The notes beneath the pieces are model-generated. The model did no database searches. It saw nothing but the letters and a program-made list of their open reading frames with translations, and was not told the DNA's origin. Made by a program: the position numbers and the translations under genes. Below, piece by piece: positions 23,279 through 34,640 of a stretch of DNA of 64,000 nucleotides. Source of the DNA: Cymbomonas tetramitiformis (lineage: Eukaryota; Chlorophyta; Pyramimonadophyceae; Pyramimonadales; Pyramimonadaceae); contig LGRX02035409.1 of the NCBI GenBank assembly GCA_001247695.2, positions 34,918 to 98,917 of the forward strand, in the 5' to 3' direction. The stretch's first letter is position 1. Every line of letters starts with the position of its first letter.

Positions 23279-24354
23279 TGGCTACTGCCCGACGGTCCTT
23301 GTCATAGGACCGGAAATCGCGTCCGGTCCTATCACAAGGACCGGAGCTTCGGGAATTTTTTGGGGCGTTCTCTTGACGGTCGGAGACCCTATCTTCCGTA
23401 TCGTAGTACCCTTAGGACCTGAACCTAGTACCAATATGCGCCACGTACCTTATATCGTCATATAATGCATATATCCAATGCATTTGTACACTGAGGCACC
23501 CTACCATTTTTGGGTTGCATTTCTTGAAGGACGGTGATAAATACCTCTTATCTTTTCATAATTTTTATCCAATCGACGTTGGCGTCTGACAAGCTTGTCA
23601 ACCTACCAGTTTGAACCCTAAAATAATATCCAATCATGCGCAAAAGATTGTGCACGTTTTCGATACATATTGGTTCATATATACACCTCGAAGTTTGGGT
23701 TTGGGGTTGAAACCCTATCTTTTTGCTAAATTTCACACCTTATTTCTAGGAAGGGAATCTGCCCTTGATGTGCAAATACGAGTGAGGATATATTAGAATT
23801 TTCATCCTGCACGTAAAAGTCTTATTCCAGATATATATAATGAATTTTTGAACGCTTTACATAACTGAAAGACGGGCTGATATGACTTGTGTGCATCGGC
23901 AAAGTTAAAGAGGTGTGGGGGTTTTAATCACCGATTTTCAGGAATTCTCATATTTCTTCTATGTGTGGACTTAGTGAGCTATATTTGTGGGCATATTATG
24001 GGTTTCCAAGGTAGCGCTCATGATATATAGCATAAACAGGTCTTAAATATGTTAGGTTTGGGCGCTATACGCGTTCTAAAGCCATTTGATGAGTGAACGA
24101 AGCTCCACCCTTTCCGGTCCTTGTGATAGGACCGGTCATTTTAATTAATTTCAAGCGATGCTACCCCCACTAGTTCCACCATCTCCCCACATGCCCAAAT
24201 CGAGTATACCGCCGAAACCACGTTCAAGATAAATTCTTTGACACCTAAAAATGATGCCCAAGCACTCATATATCAAGTATATCTAAAAAACGCACTTGCT
24301 AGCCCGAATTCACTACGGTCCTTGTCATAGGACCGGACCGTCGGGCAGTAGCCA
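23279..24354. mobile_element. TIR transposon copy 1, 20-bp perfect TIR and 4-bp TTAT duplication
   Basis: The element starts TGGCTACTGCCCGACGGTCC and ends with the exact reverse complement. TTAT flanks both sides (23275-23278, 24355-24358). Just inside the left end are two inverted copies of GGTCCTTGTSATAGGACC. A third is near 24116 and a fourth is at the right end. No ORF longer than about 60 codons is present, so it is non-autonomous. A second copy lies at 37825-39034. I cannot assign a superfamily from a 4-bp duplication and this terminus. Confidence 0.88.
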
Positions 24355-24566
24355 TTATGACCCATCACGGTGGTTGACACTGTCCTGGTTATTTCCCATG
24401 ACCCTCCTACATTTGTTTGATTGCAGGCACCACTATTTTACACATGATTGATATTGCCGTGTTACAGTGCCATCTTTATAGACAGAAATGCAACAAACTA
24501 GATAACACTATCATTTTTATGCTACGCATATAACAAAACAAACTATGCATAGGCATGGAGTTGCAC

Positions 24567-24569
<3 letters not shown>

Positions 24570-24600
<31 letters not shown>
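24570..24600. repeat. (TA)n microsatellite
   Basis: An alternating TA run of about 28 bases. Further GT and TA runs occur at 25555-25650. Confidence 0.95.
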
Positions 24601-24603
<3 letters not shown>

Positions 24604-24762
24604 AAGTGTGGTTTTAAAACCTGCCTCTCACGCCACCGCCAGTGTGTGCGACAAAGGTGCAGGGTGTAAATATCGGTGTATTGGGCGGAGAAGAAGCAGT
24701 CGTACACACAGAAAATCGTCCTACAAGTACTAACAAAGTTTCGATCATTGACATTGCACGTT

Positions 24763-25131
24763 ATGCCCGACATCCACAACTTGGACCCACCGGTTTACAA
24801 GGACAAGGGACTGGCCAACAAAGCATTGAAGTCCCTTTTCAAAAACCACTTGAACGGGAATCGCAAAGACCCGGATAAACGGTTTGAAGGTGCATGCAGT
24901 TATTGCGCTCTATCGTGCAGCAGTTGTTCCAGTTGCAGTTGCTTGGCGTCTGGGTCAACCCCAACCATATGCACGTACACTGATGGCACGGAGCATGAAC
25001 TGCTGCCTGCGTTCAAAAGGTTTTGCATTATCACAAGTCGGTTGCCTACCTTCCAGCTATGGCCCCGCTCATCAGTGCTGAACGGATCGGATAATCGCGC
25101 AGAAATACAAAAGGTAGATTTCAATCCATAA
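24763..25131 (+). CDS. Hypothetical protein or N-terminal exon
   Basis: From an ATG at 24763 a 122-codon frame encodes MPDIHNLDPPVYKDKGLANK and a basic, helical-looking segment, then a Cys/Ser-rich run. A good donor GAAG|GTGCATG at about 24893 in the host's usual phase 1 suggests that only the first 43 residues are coding. The Cys/Ser part would then be intron read-through. I do not recognise the family. Confidence 0.33.
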   Translation: MPDIHNLDPPVYKDKGLANKALKSLFKNHLNGNRKDPDKRFEGACSYCALSCSSCSSCSCLASGSTPTICTYTDGTEHELLPAFKRFCIITSRLPTFQLWPRSSVLNGSDNRAEIQKVDFNP

Positions 25132-25240
25132 ACCGGTGATGGAAATTCTTGGAAAGTTAATTATCCTGCGTTTGTAGCATTTGGGTTTATTCCACTGTGA
25201 TATGTGCATACTTGAATGCGGTGTATGTGACATCCGAGTA

Positions 25241-25500
25241 TGTCAATGGTATGTTTGCGCAAAGGCCTTTTTTGCAAGCGTTTTTCAGATTCTAGATCTC
25301 GGGATACGAGCGATTTAAGTATGCTTGGTTAAGTATGGGAAATTGTCGAATTGTATCGGCCATGATTTCTCCATACCGTGGCCACTTTAAACCTTGAAGC
25401 GCGCAATATGTTCATATTGCTTTGGGGGACCTATTTATCAAATAAAAATGTTTTCTTAAGTTTTTGCAGAAACGGCCTTCGCGCAGACGTTACCTTGATG
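25241..25500. mobile_element. MITE family copy 1 (TCAAGGT type)
   Basis: Terminal GTCAATGGTATGTTTGCGC and the inverted GCGCAGACGTTACCTTGAT bound about 260 bp. The interior carries GCGATTTAAGTATG and GGTTAAGTATGGG, as in the copies at 28481-28746 and 50810-51073. It has no coding capacity. Confidence 0.72.
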
Positions 25501-25739
25501 TATGATTTAGTTGGCGATGCTGCCAAAATTTGCAACGATCCGTCAAACACACACACATATATATACACATGTATATATATATGTGTGTGTGTGTGTAGTT
25601 GCATCACTGCACAACAAGGTGTGTTCAGAATATGTGTGTGTGTGTGTGTGTGTAGTTTGTCATCGGATTGTACTTCATGGGATATATTTTTTTGTGTTCA
25701 GGCAGCTGTGATGACAGCCGATGCAATGCTAGGCACGTA

Positions 25740-26578
25740 GGCAGTGTAACACACACGGCGATGACATATATGACAACCAATGCAATGCTAGACACTCCGA
25801 CGGCAGGCAGGCAGGCAGGTAGTGTAACACACAGTAGTGTAACACACATGTCGGGGACATATATTACAACCAATGCACGATGCTAGGTAGGCAGGCTGTA
25901 TGACACGCATGTCGGGCGGGACATGTACGCCAACCAATGCAATGCTAGGTAGGCAGGCCTCAGGCAGACAGACAGTGTGACACATGACATGGAGATGTAT
26001 GACAACCAATGCAATGCTAGATAGGCAGGCAGGCAGGCAGTGTAACACACACGTCGGGGCCATGTATGAAAACCAATGCAATGCTAAGCACACAGGCAGG
26101 CAGGCAGTGTAACACACACATGTCGGGGACATGTATGCCAACCAATGCAATGCCCCAAGCACGCAGGCAGGCAGGCAGGCAGGCAGGCAGTGTAACACAC
26201 ACGTCGAGGCCATGTATGAAGCAATGCAATGCTAAGCACACAGGCAGGCAGGCAGGCAGTGGCACATGTGGGGGACATGTATCCCAACCAATGCAATGCT
26301 AAGCACGCAGGCAGGCAGGCAGGCAGGCGGTGTAACACATGTCGGGGACATGTATGCCAACCAATGCAATGCTAAGCACACAGGCAGGCAGGCGGGCGGG
26401 CGGGCAGGCGAGGCAGGCGGGCGGGCAGGCAGGCAGGCGAGGCAGGCAGGCAGGCGTACCACAAATGTCGGGGGACATGCATGCCAACCAATGCAATACT
26501 TAAGCACACAGGCAGGCAGGCGGGCCGGGCGGGCGAGGCAGGCAGAGGCGGGCGGGCAGGCAGGCAGGCAGGCAGGCA
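25740..26578. repeat. About 75-bp minisatellite with CAGG microsatellite runs
   Basis: Units contain GTATGCCAACCAATGCAATG, then CTAAGCACA, then (CAGG)n, then CAGTGTAACACACATGTCGG. The junction ACATGTCGGGGACATGT is an inverted repeat. Long antisense Cys/Leu/Pro-rich ORFs here are artefacts of (CCTG)n. The array is interrupted at 26579 by a TIR element and resumes at 27143. Confidence 0.92.
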
Positions 26579-27142
26579 GGGCTGCTTGCGGCACAGCCCT
26601 TGGGGGGGGCAGCCTTTATCGTGAAATACCCCCCCAGACTCTTGTTTTCAGGTCCTGGGGGGGTTGAACCCTAGACCTCGATATTTTGCCATGGGGGTTA
26701 GACCCCCCCAGACCTCGATATTTTGCCTTGGGGGGGTTAGACCCCCCCCCTAGACCTCGATTGGGGGGTCGGATCCTATCTCCCCCCCCGGCAGAGCCAA
26801 CACGCGCGGCGGGGGCCAACACGCGCGGCGGGTCCCAACACGCGCGGCGGGGGCCAACACGCGCGGCGGGGGCCAACACGCGCGGCGGGTCCCAGGACAC
26901 GCGCAGCGTACAGTGGGGTCTTTTAGTATTACGAGTGATCAGACATGTGCCGCAGGCGAAAATTTTCAAATAGCGACATTGCTGATTCGTATGAAATGCA
27001 CCATGTTCGTTCTTTCACCCCCCAGACTCCGTTTCGAGCACCCCCAGACTCCGTTTTCGAGCACTGAGAAGATCGCCCCCAGACATTGTGATGTGATGTG
27101 CTGCCCCCTCCCCCGCCCCCGGGGGGAAAGCGTGGGCAGCCC
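26579..27142. mobile_element. G/C-run TIR element copy 1, inserted in the minisatellite
   Basis: The right end AAAGCGTGGGCAGCCC, preceded by GCTGCCCCCTCCCCCGCCCC, is the complement of the left end of the copy at 39429. The left end here is degenerate. The interior repeats CCCCCCAGACCTCGATATTT TGCC modules and has about six ACACGCGCGGCGGG units (26797-26900). Minisatellite units lie directly on both sides. No protein is encoded. Confidence 0.72.
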
Positions 27143-27200
27143 AGGCAGGCAGGCAGTGTAACACACATGTCGGGGACATGTATGCCAACCAACATATATC
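27143..27200. repeat. Continuation of the CAGG minisatellite
   Basis: One unit (CAGG run, CAGTGTAACACACATGTCGG, GGACATGTATGCCAACCAA) follows the TIR element directly, showing that the element split the array. Confidence 0.85.
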
Positions 27201-28143
27201 AAAAATACGAAGATACAAACGTATACGGCGTTTTAAATTGCGGACGGAAGAGACATTTGTCTCAAATTTTATCATGAAGATTATTATTATACATACTATG
27301 ATAATGTTAAAGCACAATATTGTGTAATACAATGCGATACAAGACGATTCTACTATTCAAATGATCCTGATGCGTGATGACACACTAACGATACCTGGTC
27401 AGATCGCCATTTTATTCATGTCGATCTGATCGCATAAACATCATTTCCATCTATAAGCGCCGTGCAGCTTTTATTCAATCCATATGGTATGCTGCTTCAT
27501 AATTATTTTATAAACCATAATGAATGAACATGACAGTTAGCAATCATTATTTGCATATGTCATGTTGCCATGACCTATCGATGCCTGCCAATCATGCTAT
27601 TAAGTGTGTGGCCCAATACATATGGCATACACCGTGAGATTATATACCAGCACATCGACTACATACCGTTCGATATTCATTCGGTATAACTTGTATATGA
27701 ATATATTATACAAAGTACCCGTTATAATCATTACTGTATGGTGTGATGCACCAAGGAGGTACGAATCACGGAATGGCGACATAATAACGCATGTCATCAA
27801 GCCGTATAATAGGCTTGACACAAGCGTGTTATCTCATTATCGTAGTGTGGAAACGAGCGAGTGGGTTCCAAAGCCCCACTCAGGATCGAATCGTAACGTT
27901 GTTGCATACCCTTTTCAGATTGTTATATAGCCTTGTTGGTCGCTGTGCAAGAAAGGTTGTGATACGACGACCCTGCATATATTATACCGCTACGGTGTGC
28001 GACGTAGGCTGAGGATTGTGTTCCTGCACGGTGCGCACTTTACGGCGCAGTGATACATCTCGCACGTGCATCATATGTTAATCACAAGATGATGTGCTGC
28101 ATTCCACAAGTCTCGCAGGCCCCGTCGCGCCGGGATAAGCGTC
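27201..28143. other. Stretch with no supported feature
   Basis: AT-rich unique-looking sequence with short frames only. No terminal repeats or exon pairs were found. Confidence 0.55.
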
Positions 28144-28247
28144 ATGTTTGTCATGGTCTGGGTGATCCTGGATGCCTCTAATATATGGTGTCATGTCAAT
28201 ACATTTGTATTCGATGTGATGGTGTTTTTAGAGTGATATAATGTATG
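28144..28247. repeat. Dispersed repeat of about 105 bp (also at 46228-46326)
   Basis: ATGTTTGTCATGGTCTGGGT through GATCCTGGATGCCTCTAATA to GTTTTTAGAGTGATATAAT occurs at both sites with about three differences. It may be a solo terminus of an unrecognised element. Confidence 0.85.
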
Positions 28248-28270
28248 CCAACCAATGCAATGCTAAGCAC

Positions 28271-28326
<56 letters not shown>

Positions 28327-28480
28327 TGTAACACACATAACGCGGACATATATGACCAGCAATGCAATGCTAGGCAGGCAGGCGGTATAACACTCATACA
28401 CTGTCTGAAAGGTATATGAGAATATATGCAATGCTAGATAGGCATCAGGCAGTCAGTGTAACACGCATGTTGGGGACACG
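28240..28480. repeat. Second block of the CAGG minisatellite
   Basis: ATGTATGCCAACCAATGCAA, then a run of about 14 CAGG units, then GTGTAACACACATAACG, followed by two diverged units. Confidence 0.88.
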
Positions 28481-28746
28481 TCAAGGTCTTGGTAACGCTT
28501 GGGACCTGTGACACAAAAGTTCAAATCTCTAGAATGCGCGATATAAGCGATTTAAGTATGTGCTTATTAAGTGTGGTTAAGTATGGGTGGTAACTGAGTA
28601 GTATCGGCCATAACTTTTCGATACGGTGATCAATTCGATCTCTTAAGTGCGCAATGTGTTTAGACTACTTTGGGCAACCCATTTTATTGAATAAAAGCGT
28701 TTTCTGAAGTTTGTGTCATAGGCCCCAAGCGTTAGCAAGACCTTGA
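28481..28746. mobile_element. MITE family copy 2
   Basis: The ends are TCAAGGTCTTGGTAACGCTT and its inverted form AAGCGTTAGCAAGACCTTGA. The interior GCGATTTAAGTATG, GGTTAAGTATGGG and TATCGGCCAT blocks are shared with copy 1 in the same order. Length is 266 bp and no ORF is present. It abuts the end of the CAGG minisatellite. Confidence 0.78.
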
Positions 28747-29289
28747 CGTGTGATGCATTATATATGGTAGCACAACCATTTTGTAGCTACCCTCGGACAT
28801 TTTGTAGCTTCCGGGTTTTGTACCTAGGCTACAAAATGGTCGCCGTATGCATTTTTGTAGCTATAGCTACAAAATTGAGAGCCGTATGCCATTTTGTAGC
28901 TAGCTACAAAACTGCCGGAAATGATAGTTCAAGCTGTAGAAACACAAACGAATAGTACCGCGCGTATGACTTGAAAACAGACTTATTAAACTAGTAGTGC
29001 CGCGTATATGACATTGAACACAGGTGTATTAGACAATTACTCAGGAACAAAAGGTTATAAACACTAGCATGAGGCACACAAGAAATAGCATGCAAGCATC
29101 TAAGATCGGGTTAGCATATATTTAGCAAACACAAAGTACACGCGTTAAAAAGAATAGCATAATACCTACTAGGCTGCTAGTTTCTAATCTAAGGATTCAA
29201 CTAGCCGTGGGCGATATGAAAATTTGACCTAAGAAACTATAATAAAACACTATGTACATTCCAGAAACTTCAAAACCAAAAATGTTTAC

Positions 29290-29830
29290 TGCAGCACACA
29301 TTCTAGTCAGGACGTTGGGAATCAAACCCAATACCGACAGCCTATTGCTGTCGGAATTCTCCCCTCGGGTGGGCGTTTACACAAAACGACGATTTGAAAA
29401 CAGCAGCGGAACAATAGGTCGGGATTCCATATTTTCCAAAATTCAACCGGCGAAAACTATGCAGAGCTCAAAGTAGCAGGATGCCGCCAGCAATGTGGCA
29501 GCATCAGACGAAGCTCTGCAAAAAAAAAAAAAAAAACTGTAAAAAAACGAAACGCTAGTCAGGAAAGATGTTGGGAATCGAACCCAAACCGACGGGATGT
29601 AGTCCGCCGGTCTCCAAGCACCCCTGCACCCCAGTAGAGCTAGTCGGAAAAATGCCGCCAGCAACATTGCTGGCGGCGGCTGCAGAAATAAAACGAAGGC
29701 ACAGCATAGTGGCCAACTGCAGAATAAAAACGCTGCTGGCGTGAGGACAGATGTTCGGTATTGAGCTCAGACTGTCAGGCTGTGAAGACGCCCAACGGAC
29801 TCCAAGCATACCTGCAACGTAGGAAACAAC
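29290..29830 (-). repeat. tRNA-derived SINE-like monomers, three copies in tandem
   Basis: On the minus strand each monomer has a Pol III B-box-like GGTTCGATTCC (29573-29583 is exact) or a diverged form (near 29318 and 29757). Upstream is a TAGCTCTACTGGGGTGC segment that could be an A box. An A-run (29520-29536) separates two copies on the + strand. Other shared words are GCCGCCAGCAA and CTCCAAGCA. The tRNA-like head indicates a SINE ancestor. The copies are old and no intact tRNA cloverleaf is evident. Confidence 0.55.
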
Positions 29831-30308
29831 ATTCGGGCCAGCAGCGGCTCACGTGAGAACATCGCAGGATGCCCCCGTCGGGCTCCACGCACACAGCTGA
29901 AAGCGTGGCAAATTCAGAACATCCGCTAAGATAGGTGGCCCGCAAAAGTAGTTAGTCAAACACAAACGCATAATGTTCAACAGCAGGCGGTGGACAAGTT
30001 CAAGCAGGGTGGCACAAGATGAGAACTTGAAGAATGATGCAGACCTTCGCGACCTGGATCTTATGAGTTAATTGTACCCTGAAAGGTGAATTTGAGATCG
30101 TCAGAGCTGATGATCGGTCGATTCAATCGAATCTAACAGCGCCCTGCGGCGCTGCGGGGGGTACAGAAAATCCAACGGTTTCCTTATGAGTGTATAAATG
30201 CATAATCGTAGTGAGACTGTGAGAGCGCGGTGCAACGTGCAGTATATATAACTATGAAGCGTGAGAAGTGTATACAGTAATATCCGATCGAATCTGCTAG
30301 ATGTGACA

Positions 30309-32121
30309 AGCCCTGTCTAGTTCTTCTTTCGCAATTCGGACAACATATCCCAAGTCATCACATAGCAGAGATCTTCATAATCCTAGCTTACTTCAATTCA
30401 TACTAGTGAGTAGTAGTTTTAACGTGCTACCAACCACAATTCATGGCACAGGTCATATGATCTAACTATGAACCTCCTGTGTGCCTGCCGCCTCCGTGGA
30501 ACGTCGTCGATCGTGCGTGCTTTCGCATCTCCCAAGTCAACCTCCTTGAAAACTGCCGGCTCCACAGCATCCTCAGTCAAACTCGAGAAATTTCCAGACA
30601 AACGTAGCATACTTACTTCCTCTTTGAGCTCCATTCCCTTCGTCACCTCGCCGCAGCTCATCTCGTTGACGCCAGCCGTCACGTCAAGGGAAGCCGGGAA
30701 TTGCCAGTGGTGAAGCAGAAAAAATAGACCAACAAAAAATCACAAGTAGGTAAACGCCACGAATTAATTACCTGCAGGTAGAATAAAAACACCTCAGTAA
30801 TTTCGGTAGCACACCGTGCTTCACCACCGGCTTGCTCCCGAGATTGCAGAGGTGGACGGCGCTCGTGCCCTTGACGCCCTCGACGCACCACTCCATACCA
30901 CCAAAACCAGTCGTCGACCCCAAGTCTCCCAAGCACCAGCGTCGTCGTCGTCCCACCAGCCATAGTAAAAAATGCGTCGCGTTCGTCACGTCGTCTAGAC
31001 AGTCGAAAGAACGAACGCGCGACACCGCCCACGCGAGCGGCAACCCTAACTACTATCCCCCAGCAAACAAGGGCCTGCGCGGCCTCAAAGCATCGTCAAG
31101 CAAAGTAAACATTAACCAGCAAAGCCAATCGTGTCACAAGGTAAACATAACTTCAAATTCCTCTGTGCGTAAATACTCTCCTCGGTCCGCCCGGCGTGCC
31201 ACGCTCCCATCGATTGCCACCCCCAATTCCAACTGTAATCTTCAAAAGCACACAAGGTCTTTTCAATCACAGCAACGTGAGAGGTACCTCTTTCGAGCCC
31301 CTTCTCTTCAATACTCAGCACCGCGTCGACTGCCTCGAAATAGCAGCGCGTAGAATACTGGTGAACAAAGCCCTGTCTAGTTCTTCTTTCGCAATTCGGA
31401 CAACATATCCCAAGTCATCACATAGCAGAGATCTTCATAATCCTAGCTTACTTCAATTCATACTAGTGAGTAGTAGTTTTAACGTGCTACCAACCACAAT
31501 TCATGGCACAGGTCATATGATCTAACTATGAACCTCCTGTGTGCCTGCCGCCTCCGTGGAACGTCGTCGATCGTGCGTGCTTTCGCTTCTCCCAAGTCAA
31601 CCTCCTTGAAAACTGCCGGCTCCACAGCATCCTCAGTCAAACTCGAGAAATTTCCAGACAAACGTAGCATACTTACTTCCTCTTTGAGCTCCATTCCCTT
31701 CGTCACCTCGCCGCAGCTCATCTCGTTGACGCCAGCCGTCACGTCAAGGGAAGCCGGGAATTGCCAGCGGTGAAGCGGAAAAAATAGACCAACAAAAATC
31801 ACAAGTAGGTAAACGCCACGAATTAATTACCTGCAGGTAGAATAACAACACCTCAGTAATTTCAGTAGCACACCGTGCTTCACCACCGGCTTGCTCCCGA
31901 GATTGCAGAGGTGGACGGCGCTCGTGCCCTTGACGCCCTCGACGCACCACTCCATACCACCAAAACCAGTCGTCGACCCCAAGTCTCCCAAGCACCAGCG
32001 TCGTCGTCGTCCCACCAGCCATAGTAAAAAATGCGTCGCGTTCGTCACTACGTCGTCTAGACAGTCAAAAGCACGAACGCGCGACACCGCCCACGCGAGC
32101 GGCAACCCTAACTACTATCCC
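30309..32121. repeat. Tandem duplication of a 1.06-kb unit (second copy truncated)
   Basis: Unit 1 (30309-31367) begins ACAAGCCCTGTCTAGTTC. Unit 2 (31368-32121) repeats it almost base for base and stops within CCCTAACTACTATCCC. On the minus strand each unit has an exon-like segment starting MAGGTTTTLVLG and a second one (SLDVTAGVNEMSCGEV, then KGMELKEE) ending at a perfect GTAAGT donor. Related units form the arrays at 46757-50567. The protein family is not recognised. Confidence 0.82.
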
Positions 32122-32579
32122 TATAGTAGCTACCCTAACGGTCAGTCAGTCAATCGCTGGGTCGATGTTTCGATCCGGCGGTCCGAACGGTCGACATACA
32201 GTTGAGGTAAGAGTGAATGTGTTGCTCGACGAAGATTTCATAAACGATAGAAACCTGTTTTTCCGAAATTGGAAAATCTGAAATCTGTCTTACCTGGACT
32301 GCCACCGAACCGCAGGATGCGTTGGGTGGTGTAGCTACAAAATTCTGAGGGCCCTGTGTAGTGATGCAGCCTTGTGCAGGCTGGAACGCTTGGTCCTGAG
32401 TGAGGATGGCGGAAGATTTCTTCAGAATTTTCCCTTTTCTCCTATAAGGGAACGAAGGAAATCCGGGAAGTTTTGGAGGATTATCTTGGCCAATTCTAAA
32501 AGAGCTACAAAAATGCATCGGAGCTACAAAATGTCTGGGGGGTAGCTACAAAATGGTTGTGCTACCATTATATATGCCT

Positions 32580-34640
32580 AGTACGCTGCACGTAACCTAA
32601 TCATCAGGCATCCCACATCATCAGCACATAGTGTTGCGATGTCCTGCATATCATCGGACTGAACATGACCCGCACAACGAAACAATAAGGAACCCGTGAG
32701 CAGAATAGGTGGGCTATAATCGGTAGGGCGTGGAGAAACTCTGATGTGAGCACATACACACACACACACACACCCACACTCCTCTTTGCGAAGAATAACA
32801 ACCTTTATGACAATGTAGACCCCGCAGATGGCAGCACTCGCTCTGTCAGCTGTATGTCTGCAGGACGCATTCGCGTGCAAGACCGCAGCAATCCAAAATA
32901 CTTGTGAACTCTGAAACATCTGTTATTATGATACTTGGCGCTTCTCTATCCAGCACCCTGCACTATATATCGCTACACTATGCGCTGCACTGTGAAGCAG
33001 CCTTGGACCCACACTTCATACTTAGCAGGACCACCTACACACAACGGTTTAGGTGCTGCATACTAATACATACAACGAATATCTACAAGGGCACACATGC
33101 CATTCTAGATGGTCGTGTGGTGCTGACATATCAGTTATACTAAAACTTGCACATCGGATGTGCCATGTATCCTGGTCACTGCCAAAAGAAACACGTGACC
33201 GCATTTTTGTATCCAGCCAGATATCAATTTCCTCCCATAAAGTGAACCCTACTTAAAATCATATTTGAATCACGCATAGCACCTTCTTCCACCAATGATT
33301 GTCTTTCAAGTGTTCCGCCCTAAGCATACAATCCCAAGCCTTGGTTAGGGTTACAAAAACAACGCGCAAAAACCGCTCATATTTAGTGTGCCTTGACGAT
33401 GATCACAGGTCCCGCAGGCTGTAGACAGGTGTGTTGGTATCTAAGACCAGATAGTGTACGTATGGTGCAACATCGTATACACGTAGATGAGATGGTGAAG
33501 GGTGGCTTGCTCTGCAGTAAACACTGGGATACTAAAAGTCTGCCTATAGGTGGACCGCCCAAAAAGTCTGAGTCATCAAGAATGCATCGATATGTCATAA
33601 TAACGAATTTGATACCAAGCCTTCGTTGCATGGACGTTGGAAACAATACACATGTGTGAGGGTGTGACTCGCAGTTTGATCTCCTTATGTTCAATACCAT
33701 GAGCACCGCCAGACCGAGTCACACGTGTAGTAGGACGAAATTATTGGCCGAGACCCAAGATCCCAGGGCATTGCATTGCTCTCCTTGTCGGAAAAATGAT
33801 GTGGCATACTGTCAATTCTCACTGAAACAAACAAACTGGCCTGTGCTATTCACATCTCGACCTGTTGCAAGCTTTTTGTTAGCATCCATATATACTTGAT
33901 CATCTTGCTATATACGATTGTCATCATTGGCAGATTTACACTCCTGTCAAGAACTGCCAATAGCTAGTGGGTAAGAATCCCCGATTACACTTGATATCTC
34001 CTTGATATTGAGATGTGATTGGCCAAGGGGATCGCAGAGATGGGCCACGGCGGTAAAGTGTGTGCTTCTGACTGGAATTACGGTATATATAGCAGCTTGA
34101 TGGTATGTGGTATTCCGGTGGCGTTATCAGCACTCATACTCTAAAACCAATCGAGTTATCGGTGAAGTGGTAACATGCTAGCCACACTTCCCCACGTCAT
34201 CTGCCCCACGCACTGATGTTTGGACCTGTTAACCTGGCGCAGGAAAATTTGCCAACTTATTTGCGAGTTTGGGGCTTATTTTTTATTTCAAGTATAAACA
34301 CTATATCTTGCCATTTTTGTCGATTTAGGTGCTCATATGGCAAAGTGACAGAGTGTGGTAACTAGCACTCTAAGCGGAGCTCTAAGTTAGGCTACGAAGA
34401 AAGTTGCCGATGCAACAGGCTGCGATACAAACCTACAGCACCGTTGTAATACTCTACTGTAATGGTCTTTATCTAGGGAGGCTACAACTGAAAACCAGGA
34501 AACAAATAAAACCCAACGGTGCAGCCGCAAACTCAAAACGAAAATGTTGTTATCAAAGAAACAGCATAACCAGGAAAAGATGTCGAGGTCACCTATGTCG
34601 AAACCAGATTGCCACACCAGCAGCAGAGCTGCAGTGTGGT
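32580..34640. other. Stretch with no supported gene
   Basis: A short (AC)n run lies at 32755-32772. Short frames such as that at 33393-33659 have no splice or family support. Confidence 0.5.

Larger units (their letters stand above)
28765..32567. mobile_element. 3.8-kb TIR element with subterminal TTTGTAGCTA repeats and 7-bp duplication
   Basis: The left end TGGTAGCACAACCATTTTGT AGCTACC is inverted exactly at the right (GGTAGCTACAAAATGGTTGT GCTACCA). TTATATA flanks both ends (28758-28764, 32568-32574). Several copies of ATTTTGTAGCTA and its complement lie in the first and last 250 bp, as expected for transposase-binding sites. The interior holds SINE-like copies (29290-29830) and two tandem 1.06-kb units (30309-32121). 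No transposase is recognisable. A 7-8-bp duplication and subterminal repeats would fit a hAT relative, which is inference. Confidence 0.82.

Noticed and set aside
25625..26594. Several antisense Cys/Leu/Pro-rich ORFs
   Set aside because: They are translations of the (CCTG)n runs in the minisatellite.
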